Source: Fragum whitleyi (Eukaryota; Mollusca; Bivalvia; Cardiida; Cardiidae). From it: DNA of 64,000 nt. The notes beneath the pieces were generated by a model, which saw only the letters and a program-made list of their open reading frames with translations, did not search any database and was not told where the DNA came from. The DNA lies in the NCBI GenBank assembly GCA_948146395.1, contig OX411559.1, forward strand, positions 37,566,215 to 37,630,214, read 5' to 3'. The position numbers were made by a program, and so were the translations under genes. This document shows, piece after piece, positions 47,815 to 58,637 of the stretch. The stretch's first letter is position 1; each line of letters starts with the position of its first letter.

Positions 47815-48280
47815 TTAAAGTGTATGTGTATAATTACATTTACTATAAAGCTTTTGATGAGACTGTATGTCATCGTTTTGGGAATAAATGTAACTTACCA
47901 TATATTATTGCATAAAATGTATGTTTTCTGGCCGTCAAAGGCATACGTTAACGGACAAAACCCGGGCATAAACGAGAGAAAACGTGGACTAATCAGTAAA
48001 TTCACGTGCCGTTAACGACCGGCTTTTTAATCTAAATGTTCTCGGTCTGAGCCTATACACTTTATCAGTTTCCTTGTCCAACATTATTATAGAGCATACC
48101 TAAAGACGTTGCTCTTAATCCCGCGTTAAATTATGTGACGTCATAAATTAACCAAGAAACGTCAATATAAACAAGATGGACGGTGTAATGCATGACGGCA
48201 TATAAGTAGGTTTGTAACCGATTTTATATCGTTTCTATGAAATTATTTTACTCTTATCTATCTATATGCAATAATAGCGT

Positions 48281-48410
48281 TAATGCTCGCTTTTTCGGGC
48301 GTTAACATTTGCAGAGACCCACATGCTTTAACAGCCTCATGCTTCGCACTCGGGCGTTAAACCATTTTTCGGGTCTATGCAAATGTTAACGCCCTCAAAA
48401 ACGTGAATCA
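48281..48410. repeat. Hairpin around CGGGCGTTAACATTTGCA
   Basis: CGGGCGTTAACATTTGCAGA then GACCC on the left. GGGTCTATGCAAATGTTAAC then GCCCTC on the right. Confidence 0.65.
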
Positions 48411-48614
48411 AGCCTATAATGTTCATAAAAAAATCATACTGCCACCAAATTGAAACATTTATGTCATCTTTGATATACGGAGGTCGTTTCATCTACTTTC
48501 AGAGTACAAATATTTCTCTTTGGGGCTTATATACATGAAGAAAGTATTATGCCAGAAACCTCCGTATGAGAGGTGATTTACATGTAATATCACCATATGG
48601 GGTGCATAATGTAG

Positions 48615-48785
48615 AGGAAAATCGTTTGTTTCAGTGTAAGATCGATTTTTACATGTATTTAATTGAGTGAACATCAAAAGCTATAATTTCACGAGTGACA
48701 AAACACGAAGATATAGTTTTTGGTGTTCACGAAATTAAATATAAATCGATCTTACCGGAAAAAAAAACAAACCCGATTATTCCGT
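48615..48785. repeat. HP-E hairpin element
   Basis: Left AATCGTTTGTTTCAGTGTAA and GATCGATTTTTACATG. Right AAATTAAATATAAATCGATC and AAACAAACCCGATT. The centre is CACGAGTG followed by CACGAAG. Confidence 0.62.
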
Positions 48786-49172
48786 TTCTATAATGCAAAT
48801 ATGACAAAGGAGAAATTTTTAAGATACCTTTTCTTAAAGCGCGTCATTTTGCACGTGATTGCTATGCAACGTACAATGGTGGCGTCACTTATTTCAGGCA
48901 GTGAGTTTATCAAATGATAATCTGCCGTTAATTCTTGATAATCCACAGAGAAGCATTTAAGAAATGCCGATTTCGCAGTTCAACACAAATGCCACCCAAA
49001 TTTCTTTAAGAAAATAATTGCAAATACATGCATACTCATTTCGACTCTGCTAAAACAACGTGGTTATGGTAATTGATAAGATAAAAATACTTTAAATAAA
49101 ACGTTTTTTTACTTAGTTTATATTGTAAAATTAAAATATATTTCATATGAAGAGCTCAATCTCTAATTTCAG

Positions 49173-49250
49173 ACGATGTTTTGTACGTTGCAAACGATAC
49201 TGTCGACCAAAAGACATCAAATATTTCTTCAACACCATGCTTTGTTCAAG
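49173..49250 (+). CDS. Candidate 78-nt phase-1 exon, paralogous to 55786-55863
   Basis: The acceptor TAATTTCAG and donor TTCAAG/GTGATT enclose 78 nt with 2 lead bases, 25 codons and 1 trailing base. This is the same length and phases as 55786-55863. The 25 residues can be laid side by side without gaps: aromatic at position 4, N-x-T glycosylation sequon at 7-9 (NDT here, NQT there), Ile/Val next, Lys/Arg at 13, Cys at 22 and a bulky hydrophobic after it. No partner exons are seen between 49250 and 55786. It may be an alternative cassette for the downstream gene or a relic of a neighbouring paralogue. Confidence 0.35.
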
Positions 49251-51029
49251 GTGATTTATACAACTATATACTATTTTAATCGTGTTTAAGGAGGGCCGTT
49301 ACAGTTTCGGGGGATTCCAGATATTCGCGAAACAGATGTATGTTTTAGAGCATTCATATGCACAGATATAGTGAAAATATCAACATAGCTTTCCACGCAT
49401 ATTTTGAAAATATTTACATTTTTCTTAAGGTGGCCATGTTTTCGAAAATATCAAAGAAAACTGTTTATTACACCAATCAATCACAATGCTGGTGTGCTAA
49501 ATTAACATATATTTATAGCCATAGATAAGGGAAACATAAAAATATCATAAACTTTCTAGTAAGGGCATAAATAAGTGACAAGTGGACATTTTGCTTTAAA
49601 TGCTCCTTAAAGATAAAAAGTGAAATTTTTTTTAAGGCAAAAAAAGCAAACACTTATATTAAATAAACTCGAAATATGTCAATAGAAAATTATCCCAACT
49701 ATCAATTAACTGAAATTAATTAAGTAAAGTATATGTATCCAGGCACTTTTAGTCAATTGCATAAGTTTGAAGTACAGTACCCCCCATAATTTACTACTCT
49801 AATTTGATTTTGTCCAGGCATTGTTACGTCCCCTGATTTCCCAATCAACAATAAAAAACATTTGTAATTTTGTTACACTTGGTAACGCCTATGGCAATTG
49901 TAGGATTTCTGTAACGGGGTTTAAACTACAATTAAGGGGGGGGGGGGGCAGGGGGAGTCATTTCACATCATTACCAAAGTTTTGCCGAATTACCCAGTGA
50001 AAGACTGAACTCCCCATTCCCTCTGGATCCGCCACATGCACAGCCATTATCCTGATCAAAACACGAGGTTTTCCTTCATGAACTCATTTTCTATATGAGG
50101 CAATTACATATAGAAATAATACGCCATTTCAGTTGCCACGGAAGATAAGATGGTTTATTACTCGATTGAAACAAAAAAGAAAGAAAACATGACTTTCGAT
50201 TGATTTTAAAGAATTTAGAATTCTGTGATTATGTTGATAATTTTAACCTAATTTATTTTACAATGGTTTGGAAACAATTTCCTAAATTTTACATTTATCC
50301 CTCTTGATTCTGTGGATTACAGAAGAGTTCAACAGTCTCAGGGCCAAATAAAGAAAAAAATACAATCGCCGGTATTTATACCCGATCTCGGGACTTCTTG
50401 GTCAAGGAGCAGACGCAGTAACTCTCGAATACATACGCTCTTCGAATAATACGAAAGCTTTTTGAAATCATTGCTTATTGAAATATTCAATGTTGACAAA
50501 GCTAGGCCTATTGATGGAATATTAATAATTGTTATGAAATTATTGTTTTGACTCTTACAAACACACATAAACGGAATCAAATAAAGATGGAAATTTAGAG
50601 AGAAGAAATGATTTCTTTAAAGGTTGAAATTGTCTTTTTTCTACGCTGTCTCCTTTCCGTTTTTACGACGTGTAACATACGTAATGAATGGGATCTTTAT
50701 AGACAAAAGTAACATATCATTTTGAATATTTATAAAAAGAATAGTGTAAAGCAAACAGATAGTTAACAGTGCAGAAAAGTAAGATGAAAAGGAGAGAAAT
50801 CGCACCCAAGTGGCAAAATCTTATTATTTTGGGATCTGATTCGTCATCCCGTATCAGTTTTTACCGAAGTCGTAAACAAAAAAGCATATTTTTTCTCCTT
50901 TTCAAGCAATGTTCAAATAACTGAAAGATGACTACCGTTTATAAGCATCCACTATATGATAGTTTTATACTTACAACGATATAACCCGAACTCAAACATT
51001 CCCTTTCGGCGATGAAGAGAACGTGACAG
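49251..51029. other. No gene recognised
   Basis: Holds a poly-G run near 49936-49948. A minus-strand frame at 50338-50580 has no domain. A stretch near 50370-50430 resembles a decayed tRNA head on the minus strand, too weak to call. Confidence 0.45.
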
Positions 51030-51140
51030 CCCTGCGTTCAGGACAACACAGTGGAGCAAACGGTTAGCTCATGCACATGCGAGCAATGCAGGCTATAAAT
51101 AGCAAAAATGTTTGCTCCGGTTGTCATCCTGAATGCAGGG
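51030..51140. repeat. HP-A hairpin element, best-kept termini
   Basis: CCCTGCGTTCAGGACAACAC on the left and GTTGTCATCCTGAATGCAGG on the right, with GGAGCAAACGG and AATGTTTGCTCCGG inside. The loop is GC-poor. Confidence 0.75.
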
Positions 51141-51318
51141 CTTGTGATAGGTCTATCAACGTCGCCCGTACTTCGTTGGAATAACGAAGCACAAGTGTGA
51201 AACACTTATTAGATATACTTTACACAGTGCAGACTACCATTTTTCGGATGATCGTTTGTGATTCGTTATTCTGAACACATGACCGGATATTGTTTTGTCC
51301 CTCGTAATATTTGCCAAA

Positions 51319-51427
51319 CCCTGCAGTTCAGGATGCAAAAATATTTGCAAACATTTAGAAAGTGAACCTTTCTTGGCAGTCGTATGTTTCTTAAATGTTT
51401 CGCGGACGTTTTTATTTTGAATTCAGG
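51319..51427. repeat. HP-A hairpin element, diverged
   Basis: CCCTGCAGTTCAGGATGCAA on the left and TTTTATTTTGAATTCAGG on the right. The middle is degraded. Confidence 0.55.
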
Positions 51428-52321
51428 ACAATCTTACGTGTAGGTTGACAAAATTACGATTGTTTGAAGAAAAAAAGCCTTCCACTGTGCACGCGCAACT
51501 TCATATAAAGTTGATTTTAACCAGCCCCCATCACAATTTTTTTCTATGCGAGTTGTCTCCCCAAAACTGTAACGTCCCACTTTAAAGCAAGAAAGTGTTT
51601 GCTTGCTAAATTAACTCACTCACTCACCGGTTCTTCTTTTTTTATTGAACATCACCGGTGTGTTTTTTGTTGTTTTTTTTTTTTTGGTTTTTTTTCGCTT
51701 TTTTTTTTTTTTGCTTTTTTTTTCTAATGAAAATAGATACTTTTTTCTATTTTCAGCAAAGTATAATTTAGTTCTAGTTCTGGCAATCAATTTTCGTTAA
51801 CCCTGATTGGTTGAAAAAAAATGGCTTCATTGCCGGATGAAAACAATTTTGAGTCATCAGCTATTTGTAAGCATGTGAAAAAATAAGCCAAATAGGAGAA
51901 GCTCTGTCTCACTTTTGAAAATCTTTACATTTTGCTTCATTATATTTAATCCTAGGGTATGGAAAAATATGTTTTCTTTGATGTAGGTATAAGACTTAAT
52001 ACTGGATTACACTTAAATTGTATGATACGCTTAGCGAATTCATACAGAATCATTAGATTTTTAGTTTCATACTTCCATATAACAAAGAAATACTCTTTGA
52101 ATCTTTTAAATGTCAATAATTGAAATATAATTATCCTTAGACTCGTTTTCAAGCCTTAATAAATCATAAAAAATGGACCCATTCTTTATATTTTTTATAT
52201 AATATCTATTAAAAAGAAAAGAAAGAAAAAAAGGAAAGAAAATATTTTCACAAGTTTTGTGGCATTTCTTAGATTGTATAGATCTATCATATTTCAGACT
52301 TTGGAATTTTGACAGGATTAA
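51428..52321. other. T-rich tract and sequence without genes
   Basis: 51655-51725 is almost pure T with scattered G and C. A GA-rich purine stretch lies near 52205-52245. No supported gene. Confidence 0.55.
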
Positions 52322-53134
52322 ACAGTTGAAAACATCCTGAAATTGACAAGATCAATGATTTTGGAATGAATATGAATGAACGTGTGGATCGACCTTTAGT
52401 GAAATTCAAGGGAGGTATTCCAATATCGTTAATTATGTTCAGGGTGAACAAAATTGGCGATATTTATCTCCTTAATAAAATATGCATACAAGAACTAAAA
52501 GTCTTAAAATGGCAAAACTCTTAAGTTATCCCCCTTTTTAGTATAGTTAGCTTTTGTGGTGGTGGACACACATGCCATTTCATGAATGTATCTACAATAA
52601 CAAAAGAGATATGACTACGGTTTAGGTTTGTCACGCAAACAACTTAGCCAACAACAATGCCAAGGTGAACAATGCCAAGGTAAACACAATACTGCAGATT
52701 TTCCCCCAAAACAGCCAAGTTAAAGCGATATCACTGTGAACCACACAAATGCCCCTTAAAATTCATTTTCTTAGAAGTTTGATCTTGTTCACTGACATAC
52801 GTATTTAACCCTTGACCATATGGATTACAATTTAAATGGTAAAACCATAGCAAATTTCAGGCGATATATATCTCCTTAATAAAATATGCATACAAGAACT
52901 ATATATAGCTTCTTATTGCTTCAAGAACCAATCAGACGCTTACAATTTCAATTATGTCAGCGAAATTGCATTTTTTTTTCTATATTCATTTTGAATGTAG
53001 TTGTTGTAATGTTATCTTTTTTATTCAATTTGGGCGTTTTGAGCGAGTTTTTGGAATGAATTAACGGAGCGATGAGTGAGCGATTTAGAATGCTTATGAC
53101 TGGGATGAATGTCAATTTCACGATGTTATTAATT
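52322..53134. repeat. ATTC-rich MITE with internal expansion
   Basis: The left end ACAGTTGAAAACATCCTGAA then ATTGACA is inverted relative to the right end TGTCAATTTCACGATGTTAT then TAATTC. The central palindrome at 52404-52475 (AAGGGAGGTATTCC to ATCTCCTTAA) is kept on one side. The element is about twice the family's usual 400 bp. A duplicated TCTCCTTAATAAAATATGCA (52468 and 52872) marks an internal duplication or insertion. Confidence 0.55.
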
Positions 53135-53900
53135 CTACGTGATTATCTAATTGAATACCGGTTATAGGTAAACCACGCTATTTGAATGTTTATAAACAGA
53201 CGGGATTAAAATATATGAATAAACTGGTACCCGCGAATTTTTTGTTGTCAAGCTCTCTTACTATACTAAAAAATCAAAGAAACGCGAAACTACGTTTTAA
53301 CTACCTTTGACGTAACACAAGTAAACGTCATGTGCCATAGCGTATAAGTCTTTCGAAACCACCTTCATTATGAGGAAACTAACATTATGACGGCAAAAAA
53401 CAATGAATATTGATAGAGAAAAGGGCGGTTCTCGTGACGAGTTTCTTTACTCTATCTGTAATTAAGAAGCGTTATCTCACGCTCTTTCGATTTCTGTTCA
53501 GTACACCCCTAATTCTGGCTATACCACATTTTCCCACGTTTTCAAATTCCTAGGTTTGTCTATACCGGTTTAGCTACACGTTTAATTTAACACGGACCAT
53601 TTTTTTTTCTTCTTAGAAATAGATGAATATACACTGATATCTTTCGAGCTTGGCTTGTGAGATAATTTATCAACGACTTCCCGTTCATTTTTGAATACCC
53701 CTCGATATTTGACTAAAATATACTTATGAGGTTTTCCATTACCATTTACAGAAAACAACGTCAGCAAAAGGGAATCGAGGAGTCTAAATGAAACAAACAA
53801 CGTGTTTGCAGACAACAGTACACCTTACTGCAGGAGGGTAGAAGGTATACAGGGACCAGTTTCATCAAAACATTTAGGACGTATTTTTGTCTCTCTGGTT

Positions 53901-54330
53901 ACAGTTAATAACGTAGTGAAATTGACATTCATTTCAATCAAAACCATTCTAAATGGCTCACTTAACGCTCCATTCATTCATTCGAAACACTCAGTCAAAT
54001 CATCCAAAAACACTCTAAATGAAATAAAAAGATAAGCCCATCAACTTCATTCAAAATGAATAAAGCAAGAACTAAATCACAATTTCACTGACATAATTGA
54101 AAAAGTAAGCGTCTGACTGGGTCTTAAAGGAATAGGAAGCGATTTATGGAACTTGTATGTATGTTTTTTTAAAGGGAGGTAATAATCATCACTAATTTTG
54201 AACAAAATTATCGTTATTGGATTATCTACCTTTAATTTCACTCAAAATTCGCCCCACACACCCATTCAATTTCATTCATAAATCATTCCAATATCATTCA
54301 GTTTGTCAATTTCACGATGTTGTTAAATGT
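53901..54330. repeat. ATTC-rich MITE, best-kept copy
   Basis: ACAGTTAATAACGTAGTGAA with ATTGACATTCATTT on the left, TTTGTCAATTTCACGATGTT then GTTAAATGT on the right. The central palindrome lies at 54169-54235. Confidence 0.72.
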
Positions 54331-54470
54331 ACTTTCGAATAAGTAACAACAGCAATCACTTTACAAAGGTATTAATAGATTGGTGATACGTGGTTTTTGT
54401 ACTAAATATGTGGTAAGACACAAGTAAGACAAAAATACGTCCTAAATGTTTTGATGAAACTGGCCCCTGG

Positions 54471-54620
54471 ATAATTGTGTAAGATCGATTTATATTTCAT
54501 TAAATAGACAATAAAAGTTATATATTCACGAGTGACGGCGCCACGAGTAAAAATAAAGCTTTTGTTGTTCACAAAATAAAATATCAACCGATCTTTCACT
54601 TAAACAAACGATTATTCTAT
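54471..54620. repeat. HP-E hairpin element
   Basis: GTGTAAGATCGATTTATATT and CAATAAAAGTTATA on the left, AAAGCTTTTGTTGTTCAC and ATCAACCGATCTTTCACT on the right, around CACGAGTGACGGCGCCACGA. Confidence 0.65.
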
Positions 54621-54894
54621 TTTTCAATAGAAAGATTACTCATTTTGTGAAGATTTCTGGACAATCTGTCTTAAATTGCTCGTAATTTGCACATTATTAC
54701 TAGGCACCGCAATCAATTCGTCATTTACTTTTTTGTTTTGATAATTTTACTGCCTTGCGATGAGATTGTGAAAGGGATAATCTACCGTTATTTCTCGATA
54801 ATCTATCGAAAAGTATTAGAAAAAAAAATCGTATGTTTTTCAAAAGGGAACATCTATTTGAGCCTTTTCGTGGTATTTCCACCAATTGCAAATA

Positions 54895-55103
54895 AACGCA
54901 AATCAAAGACTCTAACCAGCCTGTGCATCCGCACAGTCTGACCAGAGTCTTCACTATGGGTTGTATAGAAAGATAAGGTCTCAGCGTATATATAGACCAC
55001 CAGGTAACGTCATATTTACGGTATTTGGCTGTTTAGGCTACTCAAATTTTGCCCCTTCACGCACTTTTAGAATTGTTGGAAATGTCACGCGCAGGCTCAT
55101 TTT
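54895..55103. repeat. HP-D element, collapsed copy
   Basis: AATCAAAGACTCTAACCAGC, CCGCACAGTCTGACCAGAGT and AAGATAAGGTCTCAGCG form one arm. ATTGTTGGAAATGTCACGC closes the element after only a short remnant of the other arm. Confidence 0.6.
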
Positions 55104-55285
55104 CAAAAGACTTTGAAAAAAAAACTTTCTTCTCAGTCACATATCAGTTAGGACCAGGTAAACGGTTGAGGGCCATTCCGATGTCTTTTTTTTTATCTTA
55201 TAATTTGTTTTGAACCATCGACTCTGAGCATTTTCTTAAGGCCGCTTACTAAGTTTTTTTTTCTTTTAGAAAAAATAGGTTTACC

Positions 55286-55624
55286 GTATTTTCCGGAGAA
55301 TAAGCCGCATCGGGGTAAAGGCAACAGATGTCTTTATTTAACATTTAGGAAATAAAAGTCACAAGATAGATCGCACCGGCGTATAAGCTTTCGCGAGGTT
55401 TATACTAAGGAATTTTAGTTACTTTAATCATTATTGATTGTGAGGCGCAAAGGCTTTAGCATTTCAGTCTTTGCCATACCTACGGTCCAATAACAAAGAA
55501 CAATAGACGGCATTCTATGATTGAGTTAAGTTTTCACACCTTTTTGTATGAATGCCATTCACCCCTTGAAATTCTCAACCTTTTTAACAGATAAGCCGCG
55601 GCTTATTTTGGCACGGAAAATACA
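55286..55624. mobile_element. Non-autonomous TIR element (CCGTATTTTCCGG ends)
   Basis: The left end CCGTATTTTCCGGAGAATAA then GCCGC is matched by the right end GCGGCTTATTTTGGCACGGA then AAATAC, about 25 bp with mismatches. It is roughly 340 bp long with no coding content. The superfamily is not determined. Confidence 0.6.
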
Positions 55625-55785
55625 ATACACAAAGTAAAAAGATTCTTGCTAATAGACAATAACGTCTTTTTTTCTACAGTAAGTAATTTTATGAACAATT
55701 GAAAACATGCCATTCATAAAGGCTGGGAAGAATGGTTCAGTAAGGCGACACTTTCTCTCTAATGCCCTTTGTTTTCATATTTCAG

Positions 55786-55863
55786 GACCCTGCAAATTCA
55801 ATACAAACCAGACTATCGCAAATAGAATCGAACAAAATGGACTAGCAATCTGCTTAACCAAAG
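55786..55863 (+). CDS. Receptor exon: extracellular loop 2 with cysteine (78 nt, phase 1-1)
   Basis: The exon lies between TTCATATTTCAG and the donor AAAG/GTAATG. It encodes CKFNTNQTIANRIEQNGLAI then CLTK. It is polar, with one N-glycosylation sequon (NQT) and a cysteine four residues before the end. Two lead bases and one trailing base match the neighbouring exons at 56500 and 58638. In family C receptors the second extracellular loop carries a conserved cysteine shortly before TM5, which fits what follows here. A related exon lies at 49173-49250 and the ICLTK end recurs at 30457. Upstream exons (ligand-binding domain, TM1-TM4) were not found, so the gene is incomplete or has long introns. 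Confidence 0.5.
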
Positions 55864-56128
55864 GTAATGAATCCATTATTTTAATCAATTTCACCTTCTA
55901 TGTATACAATATATAAGCAGGTAAACGGGTTTTTTATTGTTTCTTTTTGCTTTAATCAAATCATAGAATAATTTGTGCGTGCGTTTCTTCAGAAACGTTA
56001 TACCGTCAAAGAGTCCCATAAGATCACTGATTCTAAATTGAAAATAATCCATTTCTCTTGGAATTTCGAAGAGGGCTTGTGCTAACTTTTGAATTTCAGG
56101 AGTCATTGACCCTTATTGTGATTTTTAG

Positions 56129-56184
56129 GGGGAGAAACTGTTGTTGAAGAGGTCAAACCAAAAGAACAAGTGGATCATAAGTAA
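56129..56184 (+). CDS. Possible alternative terminal exon
   Basis: The acceptor GTGATTTTTAG joins in phase to the donor at 55863 and reads GETVVEEVKPKEQVDHK, then TAA. The charged composition looks like a tail, but in the receptor model it would truncate the protein before TM5. It is short, so chance is a real possibility. Confidence 0.2.
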
Positions 56185-56499
56185 ATATTTCTTGGTTATG
56201 CATATTGACGTCTGTCTCCATTATATATTTAAGAGAGATTCATATCAATCTCATATAAAAATATAAAGGAGACAATTATTTCTAATTTTATTTCTAAACT
56301 CATAATTTAGGGGTCAAAATAGAATATTTTCAGATTTTTGAGGGTCAAAATCCTGATTAAAGGGTCAAACACTAGCAGTGAAGAAAGCACAGGAAGAAAA
56401 AATGCTAAATCTAAGATTATGCAACGTTGGGAAAGCGAGATGCTTTACAGCTCTTTCTTCTTTACAAAAAAAATCAATAGTTTCCCATTTCTTTTTCAG

Positions 56500-56640
56500 T
56501 TTCCATTGCATTTACCATATTTTTGTTTTCTTGGTGGTGCCTACGATTTTTCCTGCACCCCTTCTTGATAGGGGCTTGCTGCATCGAAACGTGGAAGAAT
56601 AAACGACATTTTGTATTCGCTGCTGTCAACTGCGTTGTCG
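56500..56640 (+). CDS. Receptor exon: TM5 and intracellular loop 3 (141 nt, phase 1-1)
   Basis: A strong pyrimidine-rich acceptor (CATTTCTTTTTCAG) and donor TGTCG/GTAGGA bound 2+138+1 nt. The peptide has a long hydrophobic helix, SIAFTIFLFSWWCLRFF, continuing to FLIGACC. Then comes IETWKNKRH, a short basic loop, and FVFAAVNCVV, which runs into the next exon's helix. Family C receptors have a very short third intracellular loop that begins (K/E)TR after TM5; ETW-KNKR sits at the equivalent place. The distance from the loop-2 cysteine to this Glu (33 residues) is close to that in GABA-B-type receptors. In another phase the same bases are also open (to 56602), which tempers confidence. Confidence 0.45.
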
Positions 56641-56739
56641 GTAGGAATCAGATTTGAAAAATTACAACTTCATACATAAAATTAAAATGTATTTTACCTT
56701 AAATTCAATATTTTAATTCCATTATTACGGAATAAAAAG

Positions 56740-57175
56740 CGACATAGGATCAACGATACAAAAAGGATCAATCGGGAACCCTCGGCGATTCTACGGAATA
56801 GACCTCGGGAATAATACGGGCGCATCCATGAAAGCGCGTCATTTCGCACGTGGGTTTATATGACGTCACAAATATAACTGTGAATGACGCTGCGAAAAAC
56901 AAAATCAACGTTAGGTAGCTTAAAACTCTGGCATACTATGATTTGAAAACAAAACGCAGTGTTTTACTGCGTTTTGCTTTCAAATCATGATATGCAAAAA
57001 TAATCTCTATAGACGATCTGAAAGCATTAAAGGAATTTGTTTTCTACAAGCGTATTAACCAAATTACCACCAGGGGCCGAATTACCTAGAAATGGACCAA
57101 AAATTACTACACTTACGTCCGAGGTACTTTCCAGTTTACGGAAATGTCCGAGCGATGTTCCGAATTAAAAAGGAT
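56740..57175. repeat. Relic related to the macrosatellite unit
   Basis: GGCGATTCTACGGAATAGAC and AAGCGCGTCATTTCGCACGT match 27690-27755, and the second block also matches about 10605-10620 of U1. CAGTTTACGGAAATGTCCGA then GCGATGTTCCGAAT matches 11288-11320. Confidence 0.55.
56933..56996. repeat. Strong perfect-type hairpin
   Basis: CATACTATGATTTGAAAAC and AAAACGCAGT are mirrored by ACTGCGTTTT and GCTTTCAAATCATGATATG, leaving a 4-base loop (GTTT). It lies in the intron between the 56500 and 58638 exons. Confidence 0.75.
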
Positions 57176-57816
57176 CTGTGAGGAGGTTTTGTTTGAGTCA
57201 AGCTAATGTTGACCTAGTCTAGAATAGAAAAGTATTTAGTCGCCAGCTTGTGCGCGCTGCATTCCTTCCCAAGTAATTTCTCCAAAATCCCTAAGCGAAA
57301 TTGGATTAAATTCATATTTAACTCTCAAGTCTCTCCTAGGGAAAAAATAAGAATTTTCTGTATTTTTTTCCCGAGCCAAATGGTCAGATTTTAATGAAAT
57401 TTCATATTTAAGTAGTGCTCAGTCAGATTGCTTTGACAATAAACTATCTGAAATAAGCATATAAAAAATGAGCCATGGGAAAAGGGCTTAATGTCGTAAG
57501 CTTTACGTTATCTCTTAATTTGTCATCCGATACATTAAAATGACAACAGCGTTTGTTTGAATTGGCCGTGCGCATAATATGTCAACCTACATCATAAATC
57601 ATAATTTCGCTGGCCTATTTTCATTTTTAAAGCAAGTTTTTTCGCCTCGCAATTAAATATTATTTTAGAACTTCAGAAAAAAACCTAATACATCTGGTGT
57701 CCGAAACCTACCAGCGAAAATATTTGCTGTTAACAGATGATGTTAATAAAACGATGACTGGTGCCCTGCATTCTTTTTTGTGTACTTTGTCATATATTCT
57801 TATCAAAATGGCAACT

Positions 57817-57945
57817 TTTCAACGACCATATTGAATGCAACTGTTCAGCGGCCATATTAAATGACAACTTTTCAACGGCCATATTAAATGCAACTGTTCA
57901 ACGGCCATATTAAATGCAACTGTTCAACGGCCATATTAAATGACG
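57817..57945 (+). repeat. 26-27-bp tandem repeat, about five copies
   Basis: The unit is TTCAACGGCCATATTAAATG followed by CAACTG or ACAACTT. Copies differ by one to three bases. Confidence 0.85.
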
Positions 57946-58637
57946 TAGGTTGTCACCCTGTCTCTCGTAATAACACAGTACCATCATTATAAATACTTTT
58001 TTATAAAATGGAAATACGTTTAATTTGCGCTCTGAAGTTAAAGATTACGGTCTTTTGCATGTTCACAATCTAGCCCAAATTTGTCGGTGATGGATTTTTA
58101 TTTTACCTCAAAAACCAATTACTTCTTCTATGCATCCATTGCGAATGATCACAAACAATTTTGCTAAGGTTGAAACTTATTGTTACCTTTTTCCATCCCG
58201 GAAAAGTCTTTTGTTGTCCTAAAGTGGTGGATCTAGGGTTTCAAGAAATCTTTTATTTAGGTTCATGTGATTCGAATGCAACATAAATGGGGGTCGTTTT
58301 TCTTGTGTTGAAAAAATTTGATTGGGTTTTTCCACTTCAATCGGGAGTAATTTGGATACGGGTGCGTTCGATCCCCCCTCCCATCCCCTGGATTCTTTAC
58401 TTGCCCTAACAGCAAGTAGTTTCATAGTCAACAACTTGGTCTCCTAGCGAAAGATATTTGGTTTGATATTGGTTATCGATTAAATCATTGAATAGATTCA
58501 TAATATACTTTTAGTGATGAATTCAGACATTACCAGAGTACCTTGAAATGGATTTTCCGTAGAAAACACAATATTATGTTTGTATAATACTTATGCTTTT
58601 CATTAAACTTCAATTGTTCAATGTGTTTCCCTTTTAG
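57946..58637. other. Intronic sequence, no further feature
   Basis: Lies within the putative receptor intron upstream of the 58638 exon. A minus-strand frame at 58219-58434 has no recognisable content. Confidence 0.4.

Noticed and set aside
54687..54941. 84-codon hydrophobic frame as the missing upstream TM exon of the receptor
   Set aside because: There is no usable donor in phase, and its end overlaps the HP-D element.
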